Part shown: positions 5,345 through 11,068 of the stretch, piece by piece
How the letters are laid out: every line of letters starts with the position of its first letter
Position numbering within the stretch: the first letter of the stretch is position 1
DNA from: Bacteroidales bacterium UBA6117
Lineage (GTDB): Bacteria; Bacteroidota; Bacteroidia; Bacteroidales; VadinHA17
DNA: 11,137 bases
Direction: 5' to 3'
Assembly (NCBI GenBank): GCA_002428385.1
Contig: DIWB01000015.1
Coordinates: forward strand, 1-11,137
Notes under the pieces: model-generated
The model's database searches: none
The model's input: only the letters and a program-made list of their open reading frames with translations
Told to the model about the DNA's origin: nothing
Translations under genes and position numbers: made by a program

Positions 5345-6053
5345 GGTGCTTCAGGCTTTGAAGCCGGTAATTGGAAATTTCTACCTGACCGGCGGAACTG
5401 CACTGGGGAGATTTTATCTCAACCATCGCTTCAGTGAGGATCTGGATTTTTTTCTGAATAAAAGTGATGAGTTTCATGTTCTGATAAAGGATATTGAGAC
5501 AGCCCTGGCAAAACAAGTCTCGCTGCTGAAGAAACAAAGCATTATTTACGAGGATTTTGTTCGTTTTTATATTGAAGGCGAAGACGAGTTGCTTAAAGTT
5601 GAATTTGTAAATGATACTGCTTACAGGTGTGGTGTCACCAACAAATATGAATATGGTTTTATTGATACACCTCTCAATATACTGACAAATAAGCTTACCG
5701 CCGTTGTCAGCCGCGATGAACCAAAGGATGTTTTTGATATCTGTGTATTATCGCAGAATTACAGCTTTAACTGGATGGAGGTTTTCGGAGAAGCGAAGAA
5801 CAAGGCTGTAATCAACGAAATTGACGTGGAACAACGTATTAAAAGCTTCCCGGTTCTCCTTTTTCAAAAATCTGACTGGCATATAAGGCCGGTCGATATT
5901 GATCAATTAGGCAGATCCATCACAACAATTGCCAATGATTTTCTTCTGGGTTCCGATAATTCCCTTGGCGCCGGTAAGATCTCAATCAAGGATGCAACTG
6001 TAAGAACCTTATTACCCCCTGCCCCCCTGACGCTTCGGTCAGGGCAGGCCTAA
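5301..6053 (+). CDS. AbiEii/AbiGii-family nucleotidyltransferase, putative toxin
   Basis: The 250-residue protein has the family's nucleotidyltransferase signatures: LTGGTALGRF (residues 29-38), HRFSEDLDFF (42-51, with D47 and D49 as likely metal ligands), LLKVEF (97-102, E101 as possible third acidic residue) and KLTAVVSRDEPKDVFDI (131-147, K131 and R138-K142-D143). AbiEii toxins are known to transfer nucleotides to cellular targets, including tRNA in related enzymes; the substrate here is unknown. The ATG at 5301 lies inside the upstream gene (44-nt overlap), and the LTGGTAL motif at residue 29 fits the usual N-terminal spacing. The last 13 residues, from L238, and the stop are encoded by a 52-bp intergenic repeat (6012-6063), so the C-terminus has probably been altered by an insertion. 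The core domain looks complete. Confidence 0.88.
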   Translation: MSGKDYRKLYRTQDKVLQALKPVIGNFYLTGGTALGRFYLNHRFSEDLDFFLNKSDEFHVLIKDIETALAKQVSLLKKQSIIYEDFVRFYIEGEDELLKVEFVNDTAYRCGVTNKYEYGFIDTPLNILTNKLTAVVSRDEPKDVFDICVLSQNYSFNWMEVFGEAKNKAVINEIDVEQRIKSFPVLLFQKSDWHIRPVDIDQLGRSITTIANDFLLGSDNSLGAGKISIKDATVRTLLPPAPLTLRSGQA

Positions 6054-6063
6054 AGGGGGTTCT
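6012..6063. repeat. 52-bp hairpin repeat, copy B
   Basis: It differs from 1608-1659 by one base. The hairpin CCCTGAC-GCTTCG-GTCAGGG lies at 6024-6043 inside longer G/C arms. The repeat starts at codon 238 of the nucleotidyltransferase gene and carries its TAA stop (6051-6053). The 3' arm is followed by TTCTTTT, so in the plus direction it could also work as a terminator for the toxin-antitoxin unit. Confidence 0.85.
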
Positions 6064-6074
6064 TTTAACCACTG

Positions 6075-6102
6075 AGTTCTGCCAGTCAAGAAGTCGTGCG
6101 GT
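6075..6102. repeat. 28-nt repeat, copy 2
   Basis: Begins AGTTCTGCCAGTCAAG and ends GTCGTGCGGT. It matches 3525-3552 at 25 of 28 positions. It lies 12 nt after the 52-bp repeat, showing that these elements occur as composite blocks. Confidence 0.6.
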
Positions 6103-6562
6103 TACTCCTCCGGTAAAGCTTCGGAGGGCAAAGCCTTGCGATCTTACTGTCTTGCGGTCCTGCGGTCCTGCAGTCTTGCCGTCGCTTCGTCCCTTTGTCT
6201 TTTAATCTTTCCTCAACGCCTTGATGTCTTAACGCCATCCCTCTCTTCGTCTCCCCATCTCCCATTCGTCTTCTTCTTGCCGCACGCCGCGTACCGCATA
6301 CCGCGTACCCTTCTTCCTCGTATCACAAACCATACCTATATAATATATATACGCCCGCGGAAATTTTTTTTCATTTTTTTCGAAAAATAATTGCCAAAAT
6401 ATTTTATTCTGGCCCCGGGGCATTTTAATATTGCTATTGCAATACAGTGAAAGGGAGTCCGGCAGGGTTGATTTTAAGCTGAAATAATGTTGTTTGTGGA
6501 ATGAACATAATGTCTCACTGCATTTAAACCTCGTGCCTATGAAACAGTACTGACTATCAACC

Positions 6563-6591
6563 CCCGGTGATAAAGCGGCCAGTCCACCGGG
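6563..6591 (+). promoter_or_regulatory. Hairpin in the presumed leader of the large lipoprotein gene
   Basis: CCCGGTG (6563-6569) and CACCGGG (6585-6591) form a perfect 7-bp stem with a 15-nt loop, about 77 nt upstream of the ATG at 6669. No T tract follows. It could be a leader structure or only a palindrome; there is no match to a riboswitch I recognise. Confidence 0.35.
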
Positions 6592-6668
6592 ATCTTACCC
6601 CACAGGTCGCACCATAAAGATAATAAAGGGCTTATAACCCAAAAGTTCAACCAAAACATTTTTCTAAA

Positions 6669-7844
6669 ATGAAAAAGATTGTCTGTGTTATGGCTGTTTG
6701 CCTCGTGCTGGCAAGCTGCGAAAAATATGATTCAGGACCCATTACTCAGGATCTGACAGGCAGAAGAGCCCTGACTGATTCTGAAACACTTCTCAAGATC
6801 AATCTTGACAAGGCAGCGCAAATCCTTGCCGATGTTATTCAGGATGATGCTGTGCTGAACGAACTTGTTGCCCTTTCAAGGGAAGACCGCGAATTCTACA
6901 ATCTTCCGTTCAAAGACCTTATGGATGAATCCAAGAGTGTATCCGGATCATTCAGAAACCTGCGGACCGGCTTTGCTAACGGATGCACTTCATCAGAATC
7001 CAAGGGCAATACCAGCGATCTGATTAACTTTCTCGCTAAGAATGACTGCTATATCTACTGCCCCTATCCTTCGAGCTTCTATCCAAAAGGAACCAAATCT
7101 TTCACTGTCGCCGCCCATCCCATCGACAATGATGTGGAAAACATTGGCTATCGCTTCGAGGGAAGAAAGATGGTTCAGGTAAGAGTAAATGAAGAGTATG
7201 CTGATAAGAACATGGTGCTGCTGGTTATGCCGAAGGATGAGGATAGGGAAGAAATGTGGAAAGATTACACTGATTCACAATCTGATTCCAAGGGCGACCC
7301 GGTTTATGTAGTTAAGATTGGTAAAGTCTGGTGTGCGGATTATTGTGGGGGACTTTTTGAAGGAGAGCTTGAACTTAAAGTAGCTAGAGGTTATCCGGAA
7401 TACAATCTTTCAACTGGAGCTGTTAATGGTAAAATGTCAACAGTAATACCTGTTGATTACCCCAGATCCTATGCAAAGGCTGCTATTAACGGTTGGACCG
7501 TTCATTCAAATGGTGGCTGGTATTCAGAATATACTAATTGGGATACTAATTGGCGGCCAGAAAAAATACAACAGTGTATTCTGGTTTATGAATATGACAC
7601 TGTCAAAGAATCTAGTATAAGTACAAGCGTAGGTTATAAAAAAGATAATCTTAGCCCAACCTTGACTGCAACATTCAAAATGACTTATAGTGGTGATTTT
7701 TTAGGATTGTCTGAATGGGATAGAGATTGGTTTATGAGAACGAATTCACATCCTGAGCCAGGTGATGATGTAAAAGATAGCTGGACTGTAAGGAAAACGT
7801 GTTCTAAGCTTAAAATGACAACACCCCTAAGTATTATCTATTAA
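6669..7844 (+). CDS. Large lipoprotein of unknown function, first gene of envelope cluster
   Basis: The 391-residue protein has an N-terminal lipoprotein signal, MKKIVCVMAVCLVLASC, with lipobox LASC and lipidated Cys17. It is expected to be exported and anchored in the outer or inner membrane. After the signal comes a helical region (about 35-100) with ETLLKINLDKAAQILADVIQ. Several cysteines follow: C106, C127, C131, C222 and C226 (VWCADYCGG), C303 and C378. The C-terminal half is beta-rich with many aromatic residues (W276, W284, W291, W295, and EWDRDWF at 349-355) and may be a sandwich fold. I see no protease or hydrolase motif and do not recognise the family. Base composition changes within the gene: 6961-7020 is about 53% GC and 7561-7620 about 27%. 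It heads a plus-strand run of five exported proteins and is followed by a terminator-like hairpin. Confidence 0.85.
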   Translation: MKKIVCVMAVCLVLASCEKYDSGPITQDLTGRRALTDSETLLKINLDKAAQILADVIQDDAVLNELVALSREDREFYNLPFKDLMDESKSVSGSFRNLRTGFANGCTSSESKGNTSDLINFLAKNDCYIYCPYPSSFYPKGTKSFTVAAHPIDNDVENIGYRFEGRKMVQVRVNEEYADKNMVLLVMPKDEDREEMWKDYTDSQSDSKGDPVYVVKIGKVWCADYCGGLFEGELELKVARGYPEYNLSTGAVNGKMSTVIPVDYPRSYAKAAINGWTVHSNGGWYSEYTNWDTNWRPEKIQQCILVYEYDTVKESSISTSVGYKKDNLSPTLTATFKMTYSGDFLGLSEWDRDWFMRTNSHPEPGDDVKDSWTVRKTCSKLKMTTPLSIIY

Positions 7845-7860
7845 GTGATTTAACTACTTT

Positions 7861-7900
7861 CCATCCCTTTGGTGAAGATGGGAACCAGAGGGATGGTTTT
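7861..7900 (+). terminator. Intrinsic-terminator-like hairpin after the large lipoprotein gene
   Basis: CCATCCCTTTGGT (7861-7873) pairs with ACCAGAGGGATGG (7884-7896) over 13 bp with one G-U wobble and a 10-nt loop, followed by TTTT then AAAAA. It begins 16 nt after the stop codon at 7844. The T tract is short, so termination may be partial. Because the next start codon is only about 15 nt beyond the T tract, it may set relative expression of the two genes. Confidence 0.6.
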
Positions 7901-7914
7901 AAAAATGCTTGAAA

Positions 7915-8535
7915 ATGAAGAACTTTTTATTAATACTAACAGTGTTATTGGTTTTTTGTGTTAACCAATTCGAATCTGCAAAGGCTACGGACTCTACAAA
8001 AATAAGTGTTTCTCTTAATTATTCAAGAGACCTGTCTGACACCTATGGAGGCGGTAATCTGTTTTCTGGAGAAACTTCATTTTTAATCTCGTGGTTTGGA
8101 GTAAAGGGTTCTTTCGGGCATTTGAACTCTCAGTATTACTCACTTCTTGAAGTTCCATATAGTGAAATAGGAGGATCGCTTGAGATATACATACCAGAGA
8201 TTTCTTTTATGAATTTAGGTGCAGTATCTCTTTTCCTCAGGCCAGTTGAAAAGAAATGGATTACAATGGATGTCATTGCTGGTGCATCAATGGCCCGGGC
8301 AAAAAGCTTTTTCATTAAAAACATCGAATATGAATATGATCTAGAGGAAGAACAATTTACATATATTTTTACTGACTATCATTATGTTCGTAATAACCAC
8401 TTCGGTTACCACGCAGGCATAGATATTACAGTTTATTTATTCAAAAATATAGGCATTCAGCTTAATTCAAGGGTACATGATATGAAAAATGGAAGTTTCT
8501 TTTTTGTTGGTACAGGCCTGTGCTTTAAACTTTAA
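7915..8535 (+). CDS. Small predicted outer-membrane beta-barrel protein (1 of 3)
   Basis: A 206-residue exported protein. It begins MKNFLLILTVLLVFCVNQF, a hydrophobic signal peptide with likely cleavage after SAKA near residue 24; LVFC is not a good lipobox. The mature part is built of alternating-residue beta segments (ISVSLNYSRD, GETSFLISWFGVKGSFGH, NIGIQLNSRV) and ends in a strand with GTGLCFKL, as in small porin-like barrels. No enzymatic motif is seen. I start at the ATG at 7915; a TTG at 7909 would add only two residues (MK). It follows the terminator-like hairpin and is 11 nt ahead of the next gene, so the two are probably co-transcribed. Base composition is AT-rich, like the 3' part of the preceding gene. 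Confidence 0.8.
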   Translation: MKNFLLILTVLLVFCVNQFESAKATDSTKISVSLNYSRDLSDTYGGGNLFSGETSFLISWFGVKGSFGHLNSQYYSLLEVPYSEIGGSLEIYIPEISFMNLGAVSLFLRPVEKKWITMDVIAGASMARAKSFFIKNIEYEYDLEEEQFTYIFTDYHYVRNNHFGYHAGIDITVYLFKNIGIQLNSRVHDMKNGSFFFVGTGLCFKL

Positions 8536-8546
8536 ATTTTGAAATT

Positions 8547-9122
8547 ATGAGAAAGAGATTCATATTTATCTTAATCATTCTACTCTGTTCCATAAGTGTT
8601 TTTGCACAGGAAAAAAGAATTTCAATCAGATCAGGAGCTGGGTATTATCTTGATGTTATTTCTGCTGTTGGTGGGCCAATCACATGGCTAGAAGGCAGTT
8701 ATAGATTTAATACCGGCATATCGATTAATGGAAGATTATCAATGGCAACAATGGAATGGCAAATGGACATTGGAGCTTTCAGAGGATTTAAGACATTTGA
8801 AATAAGGCAGATGGTTGATATGGTTTTCTCCCGACAGGTAAAATTGAAGGGTAACCATTTCATTGAACCCGGTGTGGGATTCAAACTTAAAAGGGATTGT
8901 TATTTAAGGCCTGACATTACTGAAGCATATAATAATGGTACTTATTATCAATATCTTGATTATAGTCAGATCTTTTACGAAATCGGCTTCACCCTCTGTC
9001 TCGACTACTACTACCAGTTCGAAAGCAATTTTTATATGGGATTACGGGCAGATACGAATGTTATATGGGCCCTTGGATTTGAAGGACTTTCGTTAACCCC
9101 TATATTCGGATTCAGATTTTAA
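8547..9122 (+). CDS. Small predicted outer-membrane beta-barrel protein (2 of 3)
   Basis: A 191-residue exported protein. The signal peptide MRKRFIFILIILLCSISVFA is followed by QEKRIS, a typical Bacteroidota signal peptidase I site after A20. The mature part shows amphipathic beta strands (RISIRSGAGYYLDV, TWLEGSYRFNTGISINGRL, HFIEPGVGFKL, YEIGFTLCLDYYY, FYMGLRADTN). It ends GFRF with a C-terminal phenylalanine, the usual outer-membrane barrel insertion signal. No specific family is recognised. It starts 11 nt after the preceding stop and is 45 nt from the next gene, forming a likely operon of barrel genes. The three barrels share layout but little visible sequence identity. Confidence 0.85.
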   Translation: MRKRFIFILIILLCSISVFAQEKRISIRSGAGYYLDVISAVGGPITWLEGSYRFNTGISINGRLSMATMEWQMDIGAFRGFKTFEIRQMVDMVFSRQVKLKGNHFIEPGVGFKLKRDCYLRPDITEAYNNGTYYQYLDYSQIFYEIGFTLCLDYYYQFESNFYMGLRADTNVIWALGFEGLSLTPIFGFRF

Positions 9123-9167
9123 TATGGACATAATGGATAAATTATCATATTCCTAACACTAAGTAAA

Positions 9168-9752
9168 ATGAAATACAAGCACTTTATCCTTGCAGTATTG
9201 CTGGTTTTTACGGCACTTAGCGGCCTTTCGCAGGAAGGCCCCGGAGGCATGAACTCCCTCCGTATCGAAACCGGCTATGCATTCACCGGATCGGGCGATC
9301 TTGACGGATTTTGCTATTACAACGAGTTTATCCAGCCGCTTAATAATTGGTTCAGTGTCGCTCCTTCAATTGGTTTCTACAGTTTTTTCAATGAAGACGA
9401 GGAGATAGATTTTGTTGAGGATGTGAAATCAGCAGGTCTGGATATTACAGGATATTTCTATCCGGTCAGGACGGATATTTTCGATCTGGAGGCCGGACTG
9501 GGTTTCTATGTCCGGAGATGGCACTGGGTTGTGGCCACCGGTCCTGACGTTGAATACAGTTCATCGGAACTTCACCTGGCCGGAAGTTCTCACGGTGATT
9601 TCTTCGTTGCCGCCCCAGGCTACACCGTCTCCCTCGGAGCCATCATGAAAACCAGTCCCCGAACCGGAATCAGCCTCAAAGGCGTCTACCAGAACGACAC
9701 CCGGGGTATCGTTGTAGCAACCGCCCGTGCAGGTCTCAACATAAGCTTCTGA
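9168..9752 (+). CDS. Small predicted outer-membrane beta-barrel protein (3 of 3)
   Basis: A 194-residue exported protein. The signal peptide MKYKHFILAVLLVFTALSGLS precedes QEGPGG, with cleavage likely after S21. Beta strands alternate with turns (SLRIETGYAFTGSGDL, WFSVAPSIGFYSFF, SAGLDITGYFYPV, DLEAGLGFYVRRW, GYTVSLGAIM, TGISLKGVYQ), and the protein ends GLNISF with a C-terminal Phe. The strand pattern and short length fit an eight-stranded OmpW/OprF-like barrel, but I cannot name a family. Its codons are more GC-rich than those of the two barrel genes before it, so it may belong to the older flanking sequence. It is last in the barrel series; a hairpin lies about 150 nt downstream. Confidence 0.85.
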   Translation: MKYKHFILAVLLVFTALSGLSQEGPGGMNSLRIETGYAFTGSGDLDGFCYYNEFIQPLNNWFSVAPSIGFYSFFNEDEEIDFVEDVKSAGLDITGYFYPVRTDIFDLEAGLGFYVRRWHWVVATGPDVEYSSSELHLAGSSHGDFFVAAPGYTVSLGAIMKTSPRTGISLKGVYQNDTRGIVVATARAGLNISF

Positions 9753-9901
9753 GCCATGTCTTTTATCTGCCCTGCTGCCCATCAACCTTATAACCTTATC
9801 CACCCATGACCCTGCCAACCTCCGTCTCTGCTGCATAGTCTCTGCTGTATGATCCTGCCTGTCCCTCCCGGTGTTTGTCCCGGTGTCCCTCCCCGGTTCC
9901 C

Positions 9902-9925
9902 AACCCTGGCTCTCTGGCCAGGGTT
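9902..9925 (+). terminator. Hairpin downstream of the barrel genes, possible terminator
   Basis: AACCCTGGC (9902-9910) and GCCAGGGTT (9917-9925) form a perfect 9-bp stem with loop TCTCTG, followed by CTTCAC. The T content after the stem is poor, so termination efficiency is uncertain. It lies 150 nt beyond the stop at 9752 and 73 nt before the next start. The gap around it (9753-9998) is pyrimidine-rich with imperfect GTCCCTCCCGGTGT repeats. Confidence 0.5.
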
Positions 9926-9998
9926 CTTCACATGAGTCGGATGATAGCAGGACATACTAATCCCCCCTCCCCGCAGTTATATATGAAAACCACGGCCA

Positions 9999-10469
9999 AT
10001 GAACAAGCTCAGCCTTCTTCTTATCCTGATCCTCCTCTTCCCCTCCTGCACCGAAGAGCCGGAGAAGAACCGCCTGCTTGAGGCAACTATCAACGGCCAG
10101 CTCTACACCTTCAACGGCATCGCCAGAAAATACAACGATTATACCTCCGGACAGAAGACCGGTATCGAATACAAGGTCTTCAACAACGAGTTCAACTCTC
10201 TCAGCATCGAAGCCCGCGATGATACCTTCACCAAAACAACTTTTGCCTTCCCCGAATTCACTGCCACGTGGAAACGTGACCTCGGAGGCGGCCGGTCAGT
10301 CACCTATAGTGCCGTATCCGGACAATTCCGCATACTGGGAACCGACCACGGCAATCTGCGCGGTGACTTCTCCTTCAAGGTGAAAAACACCGCCGATCCG
10401 CTCGATTCCCTGATGATAACCGACGGCTACTTCGATATCTTTTTGGAAGAATCGGACAGGATGTTCTAG
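9999..10469 (+). CDS. Small lipoprotein of unknown function
   Basis: A 156-residue exported protein. MNKLSLLLILILLFPSC gives a lipobox FPSC with lipidated Cys17, then the acidic linker TEEPEKN. The rest looks like one beta-rich domain that starts LLEATINGQLYTFNGIARKY and has SGQFRILGT...LRGDFSFKVKN and MITDGYFDIF near the end. This order (input-strand motif, then a G-F strand, then TDGYF) recalls the DUF6252-like lipoproteins of Bacteroidota, but I hold that assignment loosely. The ATG at 9999 gives a complete signal sequence. The reading frame is GC-rich and overlapped by longer shadow frames on both strands, but only this one has a signal peptide. It closes the run of five exported proteins. 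Confidence 0.8.
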   Translation: MNKLSLLLILILLFPSCTEEPEKNRLLEATINGQLYTFNGIARKYNDYTSGQKTGIEYKVFNNEFNSLSIEARDDTFTKTTFAFPEFTATWKRDLGGGRSVTYSAVSGQFRILGTDHGNLRGDFSFKVKNTADPLDSLMITDGYFDIFLEESDRMF

Positions 10470-10539
10470 AAAGAAAGGCACAGGGCAAACCGCCTTACCC
10501 GCAACCAGCAACTTTTCTTCTCAACCTCTTTTCATAGAA

Positions 10540-10653
10540 GGTCCCCGGAGGAAAATCAGCAGAACTCCGGGGACCAAGAGGTCAGGGAGACCCCTCTTCC
10601 GCATGGTGCGGATTGACTCAGGTACGAGGATATTGGCAGCGAGACGCACCTGA
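10540..10653. other. Four adjacent hairpins: candidate structured RNA or DNA element
   Basis: Hairpin I is GGTCCCCGGAG (10540-10550) with CTCCGGGGACC (10565-10575), a perfect 11-bp stem and 14-nt loop. Hairpin II is AAGAGG (10576-10581) with CCTCTT (10593-10598). Hairpin III is CCGCA-TGG-TGCGG (10599-10611). Hairpin IV is TCAGGTACG (10618-10626) with CGCACCTGA (10645-10653), with one mismatch. I-II and II-III abut with no linker. AAGAGG could instead pair with an upstream CCTCTT (10525-10530), extending hairpin I. There is no T tract on either side, so this is not a simple terminator. No known RNA family is recognised, and strand is undecided. Confidence 0.5.
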
Positions 10654-10677
10654 AACACAAAATTGGAAACACCTAGA

Positions 10678-10887
10678 CTAAACACGTTCCTTCTCCGTCA
10701 CATACGACTTTATCAACGGACTGTATCTTATGTTACGGCCTTCACCGCGAATCTCGCTTACTATCCGCTTGACCGTTCTTTTACTAACACTGAATCTGAA
10801 TGCAAGATCGTCAGGCGAACCGGTACTTTGCATATCGGCCAGCTTTAGGATCCTGACTTTCAGATTTTCCCTGTAAATCCTTGTCAT
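10678..10887 (-). CDS. 69-residue helix-turn-helix protein
   Basis: A short basic protein that looks like a single DNA-binding domain. Residues 9-18 (LKVRILKLAD) form a first helix. Residues 25-34 (SPDDLAFRFSVS) and 35-47 (SKRTVKRIVSEIR) form the helix-turn-helix with the recognition helix second. Residues 50-63 (GRNIRYSPLIKSY) look like a beta wing. The pattern resembles the HTH_11/DeoR-type N-terminal domain without any ligand-binding domain. It is either a compact regulator or a truncated one; related stand-alone proteins of about 70 residues do occur in Bacteroidota. The target is unknown. It is convergent with the lipoprotein gene and faces the hairpin cluster at 10540-10653. Its upstream DNA (10888-11060) is AT-rich. 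Confidence 0.7.
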   Translation of the reverse strand: MTRIYRENLKVRILKLADMQSTGSPDDLAFRFSVSKRTVKRIVSEIRGEGRNIRYSPLIKSYVTEKERV

Positions 10888-11060
10888 AACCCGGTAAATT
10901 TAAATTAGCACGCACTGACTTTCAACAATAAACATAGCAAATATTCAGGAATTTACCAAGAAAATTTAGAATTATTTTCAAAAAAGTTTTTATAAACTAA
11001 ATTCTTTAGGCAGAACTGCTATTTTTTTGCAAAATTGACAGAATTATTGGTACTATTTTG
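10888..11060 (-). promoter_or_regulatory. AT-rich upstream region of the HTH gene
   Basis: This stretch is strongly AT-rich, with TAAATTTAAATTA next to the start codon. On the minus strand TATGTTTA (10937-10944) comes within one base of the TAnnTTTG consensus. No firm -33 box or operator palindrome is seen. The region contains no gene. Confidence 0.35.
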
Positions 11061-11068
11061 CTCCAAAA

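Larger units (their letters stand above)
6054..6668. other. 615-bp intergenic region before the envelope cluster
   Basis: No credible gene is visible. The left part (6054-6310) is repeat material: a 28-nt repeat (6075-6102), a hairpin CCTCCG...CGGAGG (6107-6127), and CTTGCGGTCCTGCGGTCCTGCAG and CTTCGTCCC tracts. The middle (6335-6425) is very AT-rich with TATATAATATATATA and poly-T runs, then the palindrome GCCCCGGGGC (6412-6421). The right part (6426-6668) has the palindrome TATTGCAATA (6435-6444) and a 7-bp hairpin (6563-6591), and probably the promoter of the lipoprotein gene, though I find no convincing TAnnTTTG box. Confidence 0.65.

Noticed and set aside
6136..6423. Frames on both strands in the 615-bp gap
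   Set aside because: They consist of TTCGTC/CCGCGTACCGC-type repeats and a poly-T stretch.
7909..7914. TTG start for the first barrel gene
   Set aside because: The ATG two codons later gives a normal signal peptide and TTG starts are uncommon in this group, so 7915 is preferred.
9561..10383. Frames overlapping barrel gene 3 and the small lipoprotein gene
   Set aside because: They are shadows in GC-rich coding sequence; only the frames with signal peptides make sense.
10540..10575. Intrinsic terminator for the lipoprotein gene or HTH gene
   Set aside because: The stem is strong but neither strand has a T tract after it, and it is embedded in further adjacent hairpins.
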